A DNA stretch of 34,443 bases from an uncultured Eubacteriales bacterium (GCA_900547315.1 URGI01000012.1:1-34443); one strand, 5' to 3'; shown: positions 18,332 through 25,927, counted from the stretch's first letter. Numbers and translations: made by a program. The notes: generated from the sequence alone by a model not told the origin.

Positions 18332-18341
18332 AAAATGTCAA
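18313..18341 (-). promoter_or_regulatory. Promoter of the gntR-DUF5808 operon
   Basis: Minus strand TTGACA (18336-18341), 17-nt spacer, TATTAT (18313-18318). This is nearly consensus sigma-A. Predicted start is near 18306, giving a leader of about 20 nt to the ATG at 18287. Confidence 0.8.
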
Positions 18342-18358
18342 TGCCTATAAGCTGCGTA

Positions 18359-19336
18359 TCATTCTTCTCTGCCGGGCTCCGCAGGCTTGTGCACCCATGT
18401 GCGCTCGCTGATTATATAGCGCGGGCGCTGCTTCGTTTCAAGATATATTTTCCCGATGTACTCGCCTATGATGCCGAGGCAGATAAGCTGTACGCCGCTG
18501 ACAAAGCAGATTATGCACGTCATGCTCGCCCAGCCCGCGACGGCCTTGCCCGCTATCGCCGTGATGAGCGCCCACAGCACGCCTATGAAGCTGATGAGCG
18601 CGACGGCTGCGCCGAAGCCGGTTATCATCCGCAGCGGCTTCACCGACAGGCTCGTGATGCCGTCGACCGCGAGAGCGATCATTTTTTTCAGCGGATAGTG
18701 GCTCTCGCCCGCGATGCGCTCCGCGCGGGAATAGCTGACGGTAGTGCTCTTGAAGCCGACCAGCGGCACAAGGCCGCGCAGGAACAGGTTGACCTCGCGG
18801 AAGTTTGCGAATTCCTTCAGTACACGCGCGCTGATGAGCCTGTAGTCCGCATGATTATACACGACCTCCGCGCCCATCGCGGAGAGGAATTTATAAAAGC
18901 TCTGCGCGGTGAAGCGCTTGAAGAAGGTGTCCGTCTCGCGGCTGGAGCGCACACCGTACACGACCTCACAGCCGTCGAGATACGCGTCGACCATCGCGTC
19001 CATGGCGTTGATGTCGTCCTGTCCGTCGCAGTCGATGGATATCGTGATGTCGCAGTGCTCGCGCGCCTCCATGAGTCCGGCAAGGACGGCGTTCTGGTGA
19101 CCGCGGTTGCGGCTCTGGCTGATGCCGATATAGTGCTCGTCCCCTTTGGCAAGCTCCGAAATGATCTCCCACGTCCGGTCGCGGCTGCCGTCGTTGACGA
19201 ACATGACCCGACTCTCGGGACTTATTTTACCCACAGCGGCAAGCTCGTTTATCTTTGTAAGGAACATCGGCGCCGTTATCGGCAGCACCGCCTCCTCATT
19301 GTAGCACGGCACGATTATATACAGTATGGCAGCCAT
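18359..19336 (-). CDS. Family 2 glycosyltransferase, polyprenyl-phosphate type
   Basis: About 325 residues, similar to the DPM1/GtrB/YkcC group that moves a sugar from a nucleotide donor onto undecaprenyl phosphate at the inner face of the membrane. The N-terminal GT-A domain shows IIVPCYNEEAVLP, FVNDGSRDRTW and the metal-binding region SIDCDGQDD. Two membrane helices lie near the C-terminus (about 220-245 and 255-285). The frame is open upstream to 19381, but ATG 19336 has AGGAGG 7 nt before it and gives the normal start MAAILYIIVPCYNEE. It has its own consensus promoter. The sugar and the final acceptor cannot be told from sequence. Confidence 0.93.
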   Translation of the reverse strand: MAAILYIIVPCYNEEAVLPITAPMFLTKINELAAVGKISPESRVMFVNDGSRDRTWEIISELAKGDEHYIGISQSRNRGHQNAVLAGLMEAREHCDITISIDCDGQDDINAMDAMVDAYLDGCEVVYGVRSSRETDTFFKRFTAQSFYKFLSAMGAEVVYNHADYRLISARVLKEFANFREVNLFLRGLVPLVGFKSTTVSYSRAERIAGESHYPLKKMIALAVDGITSLSVKPLRMITGFGAAVALISFIGVLWALITAIAGKAVAGWASMTCIICFVSGVQLICLGIIGEYIGKIYLETKQRPRYIISERTWVHKPAEPGREE

Positions 19337-19364
19337 GATAGCCTCCTGAAAATGTGATATTTTA

Positions 19365-19392
19365 ATTATATTATCCCTCAAAAATATGTCAA
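19365..19392 (-). promoter_or_regulatory. Consensus promoter of the glycosyltransferase gene
   Basis: Minus strand TTGACA (19387-19392), 16-nt spacer, TATAAT (19365-19370): both hexamers are perfect sigma-A consensus. Predicted start is near 19358, about 22 nt before the ATG. Confidence 0.82.
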
Positions 19393-19399
19393 GTCATGC

Positions 19400-19440
19400 A
19401 CTGTAAACAAATATCGGCGGAGTGTCCCCCCCGCCGATAT
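19400..19440 (-). terminator. Rho-independent terminator after the APC permease gene
   Basis: Perfect 10-bp stem: ATATCGGCGG at 19411-19420 pairs with CCGCCGATAT at 19431-19440. On the minus strand it is followed by TTTGTTTACAG. It lies 12 nt past the permease stop codon and just upstream of the glycosyltransferase promoter. Confidence 0.8.
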
Positions 19441-19452
19441 GTTTATGCATTT

Positions 19453-20898
19453 TTATTCCAGAACCTCGGCCTCGATGCGCTTGCCCTTGAAGAGTTTGCC
19501 TATGAGCATCACGACCGCGAAGAACGCCAGATAGCCCAGCACCTGCTTATAGCCCTTGCCGACCCAGCAGCAATAGCACATGAACACGCAGCAGCACAGC
19601 CCAAGTATCGGCAGGACGTAGCGCTTTATGACACTGCCGCCCTTGTCCTTGACGATGAGCGCGATGAACATGGGGATATACATGGCATAGAGATTGATGA
19701 TGCATATCTCGTCCGGCTCCCACGCTATCCACTGGCAGTCGTGCAGCCCGCCCATGAAGTCGGGGCCGTACATCCAGATAACCGCCGTCCATGCGTACCA
19801 GAAGCCGCCGAGCATCATGCCGATTATCGCCGACTTCATGGTGAAGCCGTTCTGATGGTCAATGTCGCCGTAGAACTCCGGGCGCGGCCCCATACCGCGC
19901 GCGGCGACGGAGTACATGCCGCGGCACGAGCCCATGATAAGGCCGTTCATAACGCCGAGGCAGCCGATGCTGATGAATGCGTAAACGATGGTGCCGATGG
20001 TCTTGCCGAAGATGTTTGAAAACGCGATGCGCGGCAGGGACTCGCCCAGCGGCCATGTGCCGATGATGGTCTGCACATCGCCGACGCTGCTCATCGCAAA
20101 TATGTACAGGCAGTAGAGCACGGTGCAGAACAGCGCGCCGAGAATGAGCGCGATGGGAAGATTGCGCTTCGCGTCATGCAGTTCGGAATTTATCGAGGTT
20201 GCGATTATCCAGCCCTCATACGCGAACGCGAAGGACGCGACGCCTGCAAACACACCCTGAAACGCGGTCGTCCCCTCAACGGCGGCGGCATATTCCGGAG
20301 TGTTGACATAGTCGAGCACGTTCGCGGTCGTGCCGTTGACCGCGCCGACGATGATGCCCACCACGGCCATAAGCAGCAGCGGGACGAGCTTTATGATGGT
20401 CATGCTGACCTGAAGCTTTCCCGCAAGCTTCGGGCTGATGGCGTTGATGCCGTAGCCTATCATCAGAAAGCCCGCGCCAAGGCCGAGCGCCTCGGAGCGC
20501 ACCGTCCCCGTCACGAAGAAGTCGAGCGACTGTATGCCGCACAACTCAAGGAAGAACACCGCGGAGAAGAAGGCCAGCATCGCCGAAAGACATGGGTAAT
20601 ATATCGTGGTCATAAACCAGCCGACATAGTAGGAGTACGACGGCCCCAGAGCCACTTCGGCATAGTCCACCACGCCGTTCACCTTCTCGTACTTTGCGCC
20701 AAGCTCAGCGAATACCAGCGAACAGATTATGCATATCGCGCCGACGAGCGCAACCACGAGCACACCCTGAAGCATATTGCCGTGCGTGAGCGCCAGAACC
20801 TTGCCGCCCTTGATAAACACGCCGGAGCCGATGACGATTCCGATGACCATGGATATCGCCGTGGGCAGGCCGTACCTTTTCTCCATTTTACTTCCCAT
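19453..20898 (-). CDS. APC superfamily amino acid permease
   Basis: A 481-residue integral membrane transporter with about 12 hydrophobic helices. The first helix carries the unwound substrate-binding motif IGSGVFIKGG, typical of amino acid-polyamine-organocation permeases (L-type/SteT-like group). FAFAYEGWIIATSI corresponds to the helix 6 substrate region. A CCC-rich helix near the C-terminus (GLCCCVFMCYCCW) is unusual. Substrate is probably an amino acid, but which one, and whether it is symport or exchange, cannot be read from sequence. ATG 20898 has AAAGAGG about 10 nt upstream; an in-frame ATG four codons later is an alternative. It is a single-gene unit with its own promoter and terminator. 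Confidence 0.92.
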   Translation of the reverse strand: MGSKMEKRYGLPTAISMVIGIVIGSGVFIKGGKVLALTHGNMLQGVLVVALVGAICIICSLVFAELGAKYEKVNGVVDYAEVALGPSYSYYVGWFMTTIYYPCLSAMLAFFSAVFFLELCGIQSLDFFVTGTVRSEALGLGAGFLMIGYGINAISPKLAGKLQVSMTIIKLVPLLLMAVVGIIVGAVNGTTANVLDYVNTPEYAAAVEGTTAFQGVFAGVASFAFAYEGWIIATSINSELHDAKRNLPIALILGALFCTVLYCLYIFAMSSVGDVQTIIGTWPLGESLPRIAFSNIFGKTIGTIVYAFISIGCLGVMNGLIMGSCRGMYSVAARGMGPRPEFYGDIDHQNGFTMKSAIIGMMLGGFWYAWTAVIWMYGPDFMGGLHDCQWIAWEPDEICIINLYAMYIPMFIALIVKDKGGSVIKRYVLPILGLCCCVFMCYCCWVGKGYKQVLGYLAFFAVVMLIGKLFKGKRIEAEVLE

Positions 20899-20955
20899 AA
20901 TCGCAATCCTCTTTATTAGTTTAGAACATCACCTTGATAAATGCTTCTTTCATCC

Positions 20956-20983
20956 ATTTTAACAGATTTTCGGATGTTGTCAA
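20956..20983 (-). promoter_or_regulatory. Promoter of the APC permease gene
   Basis: Minus strand TTGACA (20978-20983), 16-nt spacer, TAAAAT (20956-20961). Predicted start is near 20949, giving a leader of about 50 nt. Confidence 0.75.
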
Positions 20984-21039
20984 TAAATATTTAAGAATTT
21001 GTATATTTATTAAGAATATGAAAGTTGCTTTTATACCGC

Positions 21040-21693
21040 TTATTCGCCGAGAAAGTCCGCAAGCTCCTGCACGGTCTTGAAGTAGAAATCGGAGTTCCGG
21101 CGCATGAAGTCCTCGATCTGCGGGACGTCATACGCCCAGCCGGCTGCGGCGAAGTCCACTCCGCAGGAATGAGCCATGTCAAAGCCGGGCTTCAGGTCGT
21201 CTATCATCAGCAGCTCCTCCGGCGCAAGCCCAAGCCGGCACATTATCTCCTCCAGCGGCCACGGATTTGGCTTGCGGCGCTCGGGCGGCTGCTCCCAGCC
21301 GAACACCAGATCCGGCTCCGGCAGGCCGTTTTCCGCGTAGTCGCGGCGGATGTTCTCGTCGAAGGAGTGCGATACGACGCAGATGTACCCGCCCTCGGCC
21401 TTGTGACGGCACATAAGCTCGTTCATGCCGGGGTACGCGCTGGGGATGTGCTGCGCGACGTATTTTTTCCAGAATTCCGTCTCGTCCTGAAGTGCGGCGT
21501 CGTCCATGCCGTATTCGTTCTGGCACATCTGCATGAAGCCGGGGTCGAAATTTTTCAGGAAATATTCCTCAAGCGTACAGTGCCTCCCTGGATAGCGCAG
21601 GCGCAGATACTGCTCGAAGCAGGGGTGGTGTATCGTGGCGGTGCTGTTGACGACGGTGTCGTCATGGTCGAAAACAAGGCATTTGTATCTCAT
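21040..21693 (-). CDS. HAD-like hydrolase
   Basis: A 217-residue haloacid dehalogenase superfamily phosphatase of the phosphoglycolate phosphatase/PGM-like type. Motif I is FDHDDTVVNS with the nucleophilic aspartate, motif II is in VVSHSF, a lysine lies in ERRKPNPWP, and motif III is MIDDLKPG. The helical cap lies between motifs I and II. Substrate unknown; likely a small phosphate ester. RBS AGAGGTAG precedes the ATG. No terminator is evident between its stop and the permease promoter. Confidence 0.88.
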   Translation of the reverse strand: MRYKCLVFDHDDTVVNSTATIHHPCFEQYLRLRYPGRHCTLEEYFLKNFDPGFMQMCQNEYGMDDAALQDETEFWKKYVAQHIPSAYPGMNELMCRHKAEGGYICVVSHSFDENIRRDYAENGLPEPDLVFGWEQPPERRKPNPWPLEEIMCRLGLAPEELLMIDDLKPGFDMAHSCGVDFAAAGWAYDVPQIEDFMRRNSDFYFKTVQELADFLGE

Positions 21694-21748
21694 GTCTACC
21701 TCTTATATTTTATTTTGATTTACGTCCAGTTTATCATATGTGGAAAAG

Positions 21749-21783
21749 AAAATCGACAGGTTTTTATAAAACCTGTCGATTTT
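21749..21783 (-). terminator. Strong hairpin terminator after the HipA-like kinase region
   Basis: A 16-bp perfect stem (21749-21764 with 21768-21783) and a 3-nt loop. On the minus strand it is followed by TTTTCTTTTCC-like T-rich sequence. It closes the leftward three-gene HipA-like operon and separates it from the HAD gene. It is A/T-flanked on both sides and could work in both directions. Confidence 0.8.
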
Positions 21784-21796
21784 GGCATAGGGTGAA

Positions 21797-21973
21797 TTAG
21801 GCAATGCATCCCTGCTGGTCAAATATTTTTGCAACAACGTATATTTTTCTATCACCCATTGGAAACACCTCAAATTCTTGCAAGCACTTTAGGAACTTCT
21901 CTAATCGCAATTTGCTGAATCGTGATTTGAGCAAAGCATGGTGCCACCCTAATCCAGTATTCTTTTCACCTGT
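21797..21973 (-). other. Possible short or decayed coding frame downstream of the HipA-like gene
   Basis: A 58-codon open stretch in another frame overlaps the last 25 nt of the kinase gene and ends at TAA 21797-21799. Its C-terminal part reads like real protein (KLRLEKFLKCLQEFEVF, GDRKIYVVAKIFDQQG) with an amphipathic helix. There is no good start: only an internal TTG and a late ATG 20 codons from the end, with no clear ribosome site. It could be a gene remnant, a frameshifted C-terminal extension of the kinase, or chance. Confidence 0.3.
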
Positions 21974-23037
21974 TCACGCACTATCGTCGACAGCGCATCG
22001 AGCCGTGCCTCTTCTGCTTTTATCTTCGGATGCTGCTCAAAGCTGAAATCGCACAGCGGTTCAAGATCCTGACGTATATTATCCGTCAGCATTCCTCTTG
22101 CTGTTGAAATGAAGTCAGTACCAAAACGCGGCGTGCATGTGCCGATGCACCAGTCTGTATTTTTGAGTTGGTCAATGCCCATATCAAACAGCAGGCTGCG
22201 GTTGTTGTCGAACACCGGCGCCATTCGTATTACGGACATTGTGTCATTATCTATGAGCGCCCCAAAATTGCCGAGGTGCCTGTCAGTGTTGAGTATCAAC
22301 GCGTCGAGCACGCACATTCTGCGGAAGCTGTCACCGGAGCCTATCGATGTAAAATAATTGAGCATGGCGGAGACAGAGCGCTCACCCTTTGGCAGAAGGT
22401 CATGTGCTTTAGCAAGCCCGGCTTTCTCGCTCGTGAACAGTGCGCACTTGCTTATCAGCTTATCGTGATAGTACGCGATGTCATAAGGCACATAGTCCAT
22501 GTGCAGCTTCTCTGCGAGCTGGCACGAAAGATATTCCGACAGCGGTTCTATTTCAAACGTCGCACTTCCGCTTTTGTAAAGCATGATCCGCCCGTTTTCC
22601 CGTATCCAGCATTTCGCAAAATATCCATCCGTCCCAAACTCGGGAGATGTCGTCGAAAAGCTTGTGCTCCCAATGCGTCCGTCAAAAGCTGCCGCAGCAA
22701 CAAGCTCATCGAACTCGTTGCGGTACAATGAAACGTCATCCCATTTGAGCAGAGAAGTCTCTGGCTTCACCCAGAATGTATCATTGAGTGAAAGCGCATG
22801 GGTGACATTCAAAAAGCTCTCAAGATCGTTGCAGTTATATCTCTCAAGAAGCTCCGTAATATGCTTGCGGTGCTTCGGGGCTTGTCTGCCTGTCAGGTAG
22901 TCTGTGAGATTATGATATCCCCACGGGCGCAGCTCGGTATACCACTCATGCTCACTGCACTCGACCTCGTCAAACTCATTGCGTCTGCACGAGAACGAAA
23001 GCCACGCAGAATCTTTATTCATGAGAATATAGTTCAC
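21949..23037 (-). CDS. HipA-like serine/threonine kinase (toxin-type)
   Basis: About 362 residues. The C-terminal half has the HipA kinase core. The catalytic loop is NTDRHLGNFG near 250-259, and the metal-binding APVFDNN near 273-279 takes the place of the kinase DFG. The ATP lysine lies in LYKSGS near 155, after a serine- and glycine-rich segment (GSTSFSTTSPEFGTDG) where related kinases autophosphorylate. Residues 83-92 read SLNDTFWVKP, a segment I associate with Firmicute HipA-domain proteins that lack the classical HipA N-terminal subdomain. HipA kinases phosphorylate aminoacyl-tRNA synthetases or similar targets to stop growth. The GTG at 23037 is chosen because AGAGGGGG lies 7 nt upstream; a GTG two codons earlier sits almost on that sequence. 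It is the last gene of the locus, 81 nt after the 95-residue gene. Confidence 0.85.
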   Translation of the reverse strand: MNYILMNKDSAWLSFSCRRNEFDEVECSEHEWYTELRPWGYHNLTDYLTGRQAPKHRKHITELLERYNCNDLESFLNVTHALSLNDTFWVKPETSLLKWDDVSLYRNEFDELVAAAAFDGRIGSTSFSTTSPEFGTDGYFAKCWIRENGRIMLYKSGSATFEIEPLSEYLSCQLAEKLHMDYVPYDIAYYHDKLISKCALFTSEKAGLAKAHDLLPKGERSVSAMLNYFTSIGSGDSFRRMCVLDALILNTDRHLGNFGALIDNDTMSVIRMAPVFDNNRSLLFDMGIDQLKNTDWCIGTCTPRFGTDFISTARGMLTDNIRQDLEPLCDFSFEQHPKIKAEEARLDALSTIVREQVKRILD

Positions 23038-23118
23038 AGGCACACCCCCTCTGGCAGTTTATCGACTCTATGTATTTTACCACGCTTCTCACACAGTCAC
23101 AAGATAATAATACTCATC

Positions 23119-23406
23119 TTATTCACCTATCTGCTCAAGCTGTTTTGCTATATGTTCAAACGTCTCAATGGCGTCATCAAGATTTTGCTTTTCATCCGTG
23201 TACAGCAGTGTCTCATGCAGCTTCTCATAATTGCTTCTTACGTTGTCATCCAACTTGTCTTTCCACGCGCTGAAGTTATATGCTCCTGTTGGATCATACT
23301 CTGAGGAAATGTTCCTTTGCATAATCACGTTTGACGGCAGACTCGGATATGTGTTTCTCACGTGCGACCAGAAAAACCAATTCGTTATATTCCTCAGGAA
23401 ATTCAT
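23119..23406 (-). CDS. Small protein of unknown function between DUF6088-like and HipA-like genes
   Basis: A 95-residue protein that I do not recognise. It is aromatic-rich at the N-terminus (NWFFWSHVRNTYPSLP) and acidic and helical at the C-terminus (NLDDAIETFEHIAKQLEQ), with no membrane segment or signal peptide. The ATG overlaps the upstream stop (ATGA), which supports translation by coupling; there is no clear ribosome site of its own. By position it could be an adaptor or antitoxin for the kinase, as the small HipS protein is in HipBST systems, but no sequence similarity to HipS is visible. Confidence 0.7.
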   Translation of the reverse strand: MNFLRNITNWFFWSHVRNTYPSLPSNVIMQRNISSEYDPTGAYNFSAWKDKLDDNVRSNYEKLHETLLYTDEKQNLDDAIETFEHIAKQLEQIGE

Positions 23407-24098
23407 GTAGTTTCATGCAGCGCCTCCATTTTCGGATATTTGTATTCGGACATTGCAGACAGATACTTATTCAAATTATTTTTCACTCCATAATAGTCGA
23501 GGATGCTGCGTAAGAATGCAATGGTACGTTTGGGATAATGAATCCGTGAATTGACATATTCAAATACCTCATCGGAATAATGTGGAGCGAACTCTTCGCA
23601 AAGCTTAATAAATTGTCTCTGATTCAAATCCTGTATTTCAGAGTAGTTCTTCAGCACCTCAAGTATTTGGATCATTCGTACCGCTTCCGGTGAGTATTTC
23701 AATTCCTTCTGGGTAAGCCGAACACTGCCTATCCGCTTTGTCTGCTGGTCAGGCAGAGAAGAATATACATCGATCAGCTTAGGTACTTGAGTAGTCAGGT
23801 TCAGTTGATTATATAACGCATAACCTATTACAGTCCCGTTTCCTTCTCTCGTAAACTCGTGAATAACATCATGTTCGGAAGGAAGTCTTATTCCGTACTT
23901 ACCGCGAGCCGGTTTGCAGTATATTCCTCTTGAGACATGAGCCAAGGTGTTTTGTTGGCACATGCGCTCCAACGTCTTGTAGTAAGCTGATTCAGATACA
24001 GTATCGCTAAGACTCTGACGGTAGAGCCGACTTGCAAAAATAAGCTGGTTTTCTTTGAAGTTTTCTAACTGTCGTTCGATTTCGTGTTTAGCCTGCAC
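23403..24098 (-). CDS. DUF6088/AbiEi-like winged-helix protein, putative antitoxin
   Basis: A 231-residue protein resembling the DUF6088 and AbiEi-type antitoxins. The N-terminal winged helix runs from FASRLY to about residue 60 (AYYKTLERMCQQNTLAHVSRGIYCKP). A GTVIGYALYNQLNLTTQVP segment, typical of the transcriptional regulator AbiEi family, follows near 88-106, and then a helical C-terminal domain. In AbiE systems the partner is a nucleotidyltransferase; here the neighbours are a small orphan and a HipA-like kinase instead. The GTG start at 24098 lies downstream of a strong promoter, with a GGTGAGGAG purine stretch close to it. It likely represses its own promoter through the flanking inverted repeat. 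Confidence 0.78.
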   Translation of the reverse strand: MQAKHEIERQLENFKENQLIFASRLYRQSLSDTVSESAYYKTLERMCQQNTLAHVSRGIYCKPARGKYGIRLPSEHDVIHEFTREGNGTVIGYALYNQLNLTTQVPKLIDVYSSLPDQQTKRIGSVRLTQKELKYSPEAVRMIQILEVLKNYSEIQDLNQRQFIKLCEEFAPHYSDEVFEYVNSRIHYPKRTIAFLRSILDYYGVKNNLNKYLSAMSEYKYPKMEALHETT

Positions 24099-24118
24099 TG
24101 CTCCTCACCCCCGCAAAA

Positions 24119-24149
24119 AGTATAGTCATATTCTATATACTACTATACT
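24119..24149. promoter_or_regulatory. Inverted repeat over the -10 and start region, candidate operator
   Basis: AGTATAGT at 24119-24126 and ACTATACT at 24142-24149 are perfect 8-bp inverted copies with 15 nt between them. One arm covers the -10 of the promoter driving the DUF6088-like gene and the other lies just after the expected start. This fits autoregulation by an AbiEi-like protein. Confidence 0.65.
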
Positions 24150-24170
24150 CAGAGAGAAAAGCATTGTCAA
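24142..24170 (-). promoter_or_regulatory. Promoter of the DUF6088-HipA-like operon
   Basis: Minus strand TTGACA (24165-24170), 17-nt spacer, TATAGT (24142-24147). The -35 lies inside one arm of the hairpin at 24157-24201. Predicted start is near 24135, about 37 nt before the GTG. Confidence 0.78.
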
Positions 24171-24201
24171 GTAAAATCAAAATTTACTTGACAATGCTTT
24201 T
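24157..24201 (-). terminator. 19-bp hairpin after the PucR/CdaR-type regulator gene
   Basis: A perfect 19-bp stem (24157-24175 with 24183-24201) and a 7-nt loop, ending in TTTTCTCTCT on the minus strand. It can terminate leftward transcription from the regulator gene. It also contains the -35 of the next operon. Confidence 0.75.
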
Positions 24202-24283
24202 TATTCTATGTTCAACTCTTCCGCCAGCCTCCGCACTATCTGCTCTTGCGCGGCTTTGTCCCGCGCCAGCCCGCGCTCCCGTC
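24201..24283 (-). pseudogene. Remnant coding tail related to the small ORF at 30419-30634
   Basis: Reading leftwards, 24266 to 24210 encodes ARDKAAQEQIVRRLAEELN, then two codons and a TAA at 24201-24203. Sixteen of 19 residues match the tail of the small frame at 30419-30634 (AKDKAAHEQIVRRLTEELN), with 47 of 57 bases identical. Upstream the frame runs into the 3' end of the regulator gene, and no start is visible. It looks like a truncated copy left by recombination. Confidence 0.6.
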
Positions 24284-25819
24284 TTACAGCTTTGTGCCGG
24301 ACTGCTTGCCTATATACTCCTCGATCATGTATGAATATTTCAGCATGAACTGCGTGTTGAAATCATCCAGGTCAATGCCGGTCATCGCCGCGATCTTCTG
24401 TTTGCGGTAGGAAAGCGTGTTGCGGTGCAGGAACATTTCTGTAGCTGTCGCGGCACTGTTGAACCCGTTCCTTGCAAGACATCCTAGAGTTTCGTACAGT
24501 TGGCTGCCGTTCTGCTTATCGTACTCCATGAGCTGGAGAAGCGCAGGGTGGCAGTAAAACCCGACCTTGCGGCTTTGCGCCACATTGTTTATAAGGTCGT
24601 AGAGCGCCACATTTTTGTATTCATACAGGTTCTCCGGCAGGTTCAGCAGGCCATTCAATTCTATGGCTTTCACCGCCTGCTCATAGTAATACCTCATAGA
24701 CGTCACGGTAGAAAACGGGTTGCTGACACCGCAGATAAGATGCTCATGCTCGCACAGGGACAGGAGCTTGCTCATATCCTCCTCCGCAAGCGCAGGGGCA
24801 TCATCCGAAAGGCCGAAGAGAATGACCATCATCTTGTTGTAATATACGTATCTCTCGCGCGGGAACATTTGCCGCAGCGTGCGCGGCATATCATCCTTGA
24901 CATAGTTTGTCCCCTGGAAGAACCGCGGCTTCACCGCCGCGATGCACATGCGGCTCGGAAATTTCATTTCCCCGGCGTATATACGCGCGTTTACCTGCTC
25001 CGACGGTATTCCGCGGAAAATGTCAATAAGCAGATTATCATAAAGCCCGTTCTTCACGCTGTCCGCATTGATATTTTTCAGCATGAACTCCGTCGCCGCA
25101 TAGCTGATGTACGACAGCACATCTTCGCAGTACGTGCTGAAGTTCTCTTCTTTCTGAAGCATGAACACATATCCGTAAAGCTCTCCGTTAATACGTATCC
25201 GCTTGGCAAGGTAATAGAGCTGATTATCCTTGCAGTGGCGCAGCAGCGGGCCGTCGTTCTGCTCGTCGCCATGCTGCGCGCTCACATTATATATGTGCTT
25301 TATAAAAAACGGCGGGCAGAAGCCACGCTCTATGCTCTCTATCCAGAGCGAGTCGTTGAGCGTGAACGGATGCGAGTGCGTGATAATCTTGCCGCTCATG
25401 TCGATTATGGTGATGTTTATGTTCAGCTCCTTCGCCATCGCATCCACGATCGCGTCCAGCCCCTTGCCATACATGATCATTTCCATCATGCGCATCCGCA
25501 GGCTCTGGGACTTGTATTCATGGCGCAGCAGCTCCTCGGCAGCCGCCACCGCATCAGGCAGTTCATCCGGTTTGAACTCCGCCCAGCTGCACTGAGCCGC
25601 ATTGAGTTTGTCGGAACTGTCTCCGCTCCACAAAAGGTATTCTCCAAGTGCGCCGGTGTTCACGCCGCACAAATCATCAGACCATGTCAACGCATCTTCA
25701 CCGGGTACTTTCCCGGCATCCGCCTTATCAATGTAATACACATTGCCGTCTTTCACAATTTGCTTTGACAAAACGGTATATTTCTCAGCCAATTTACTCA
25801 GCAATTCAGAAAATTTCAT
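24284..25819 (-). CDS. PucR/CdaR family transcriptional regulator
   Basis: A 511-residue regulator. The C-terminus (about 437-485) holds the PucR-type helix-turn-helix (LYETLGCLARNGFNSAATA, then MFLHRNTLSYRKQKI). The middle (about 270-400) is the GGDEF-like CdaR domain. The N-terminal half contains a GAF-like sensory region (ITIIDMSGKIITHSHP). Such proteins usually activate nearby catabolic genes in response to a substrate. It is transcribed away from the flavin reductase cassette, sharing a 187-bp control region, so it is the likely regulator of that cassette. ATG 25819 has GAGGTGAC upstream. Confidence 0.88.
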   Translation of the reverse strand: MKFSELLSKLAEKYTVLSKQIVKDGNVYYIDKADAGKVPGEDALTWSDDLCGVNTGALGEYLLWSGDSSDKLNAAQCSWAEFKPDELPDAVAAAEELLRHEYKSQSLRMRMMEMIMYGKGLDAIVDAMAKELNINITIIDMSGKIITHSHPFTLNDSLWIESIERGFCPPFFIKHIYNVSAQHGDEQNDGPLLRHCKDNQLYYLAKRIRINGELYGYVFMLQKEENFSTYCEDVLSYISYAATEFMLKNINADSVKNGLYDNLLIDIFRGIPSEQVNARIYAGEMKFPSRMCIAAVKPRFFQGTNYVKDDMPRTLRQMFPRERYVYYNKMMVILFGLSDDAPALAEEDMSKLLSLCEHEHLICGVSNPFSTVTSMRYYYEQAVKAIELNGLLNLPENLYEYKNVALYDLINNVAQSRKVGFYCHPALLQLMEYDKQNGSQLYETLGCLARNGFNSAATATEMFLHRNTLSYRKQKIAAMTGIDLDDFNTQFMLKYSYMIEEYIGKQSGTKL

Positions 25820-25837
25820 ATTGTCACCTCGTTAACT

Positions 25838-25866
25838 ATATTATGCCCTGCGCACAAAGATTTCAA
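25838..25866 (-). promoter_or_regulatory. Promoter of the PucR/CdaR-type regulator gene
   Basis: Minus strand TTGAAA (25861-25866), 17-nt spacer, TAATAT (25838-25843). A CGCACAA box (25851-25857) lies inside the spacer, a position suited to autorepression. Confidence 0.65.
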
Positions 25867-25918
25867 GAACTTTTTGTGTTTCAGGTTTGTCGCACAATAT
25901 TGCAGCATCGTTTGTGCG
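25851..25918. promoter_or_regulatory. Three CGCACAA boxes, candidate regulator binding sites
   Basis: CGCACAA occurs at 25851-25857 and 25891-25897 (exactly 40 bp apart). Its reverse complement TTGTGCG at 25912-25918 forms a 7-bp inverted repeat with the second copy, 14 nt apart. The inverted pair ends 9 nt upstream of the -35 of the reductase promoter (activator position). The single copy lies in the regulator's own promoter. Confidence 0.55.
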
Positions 25919-25927
25919 GCGCGCACA

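Noticed and set aside
18335..19357. A 340-codon plus-strand frame with ATG and an AAAGGAG upstream
   Set aside because: The apparent ribosome site is simply the other arm of the gntR operator palindrome, and the frame is antisense to the glycosyltransferase.
23119..23406. A truncated AbiEii nucleotidyltransferase
   Set aside because: No nucleotidyltransferase GS-x-D motif is visible, and the small frame has its own start coupled to the upstream stop. It is left as unknown.
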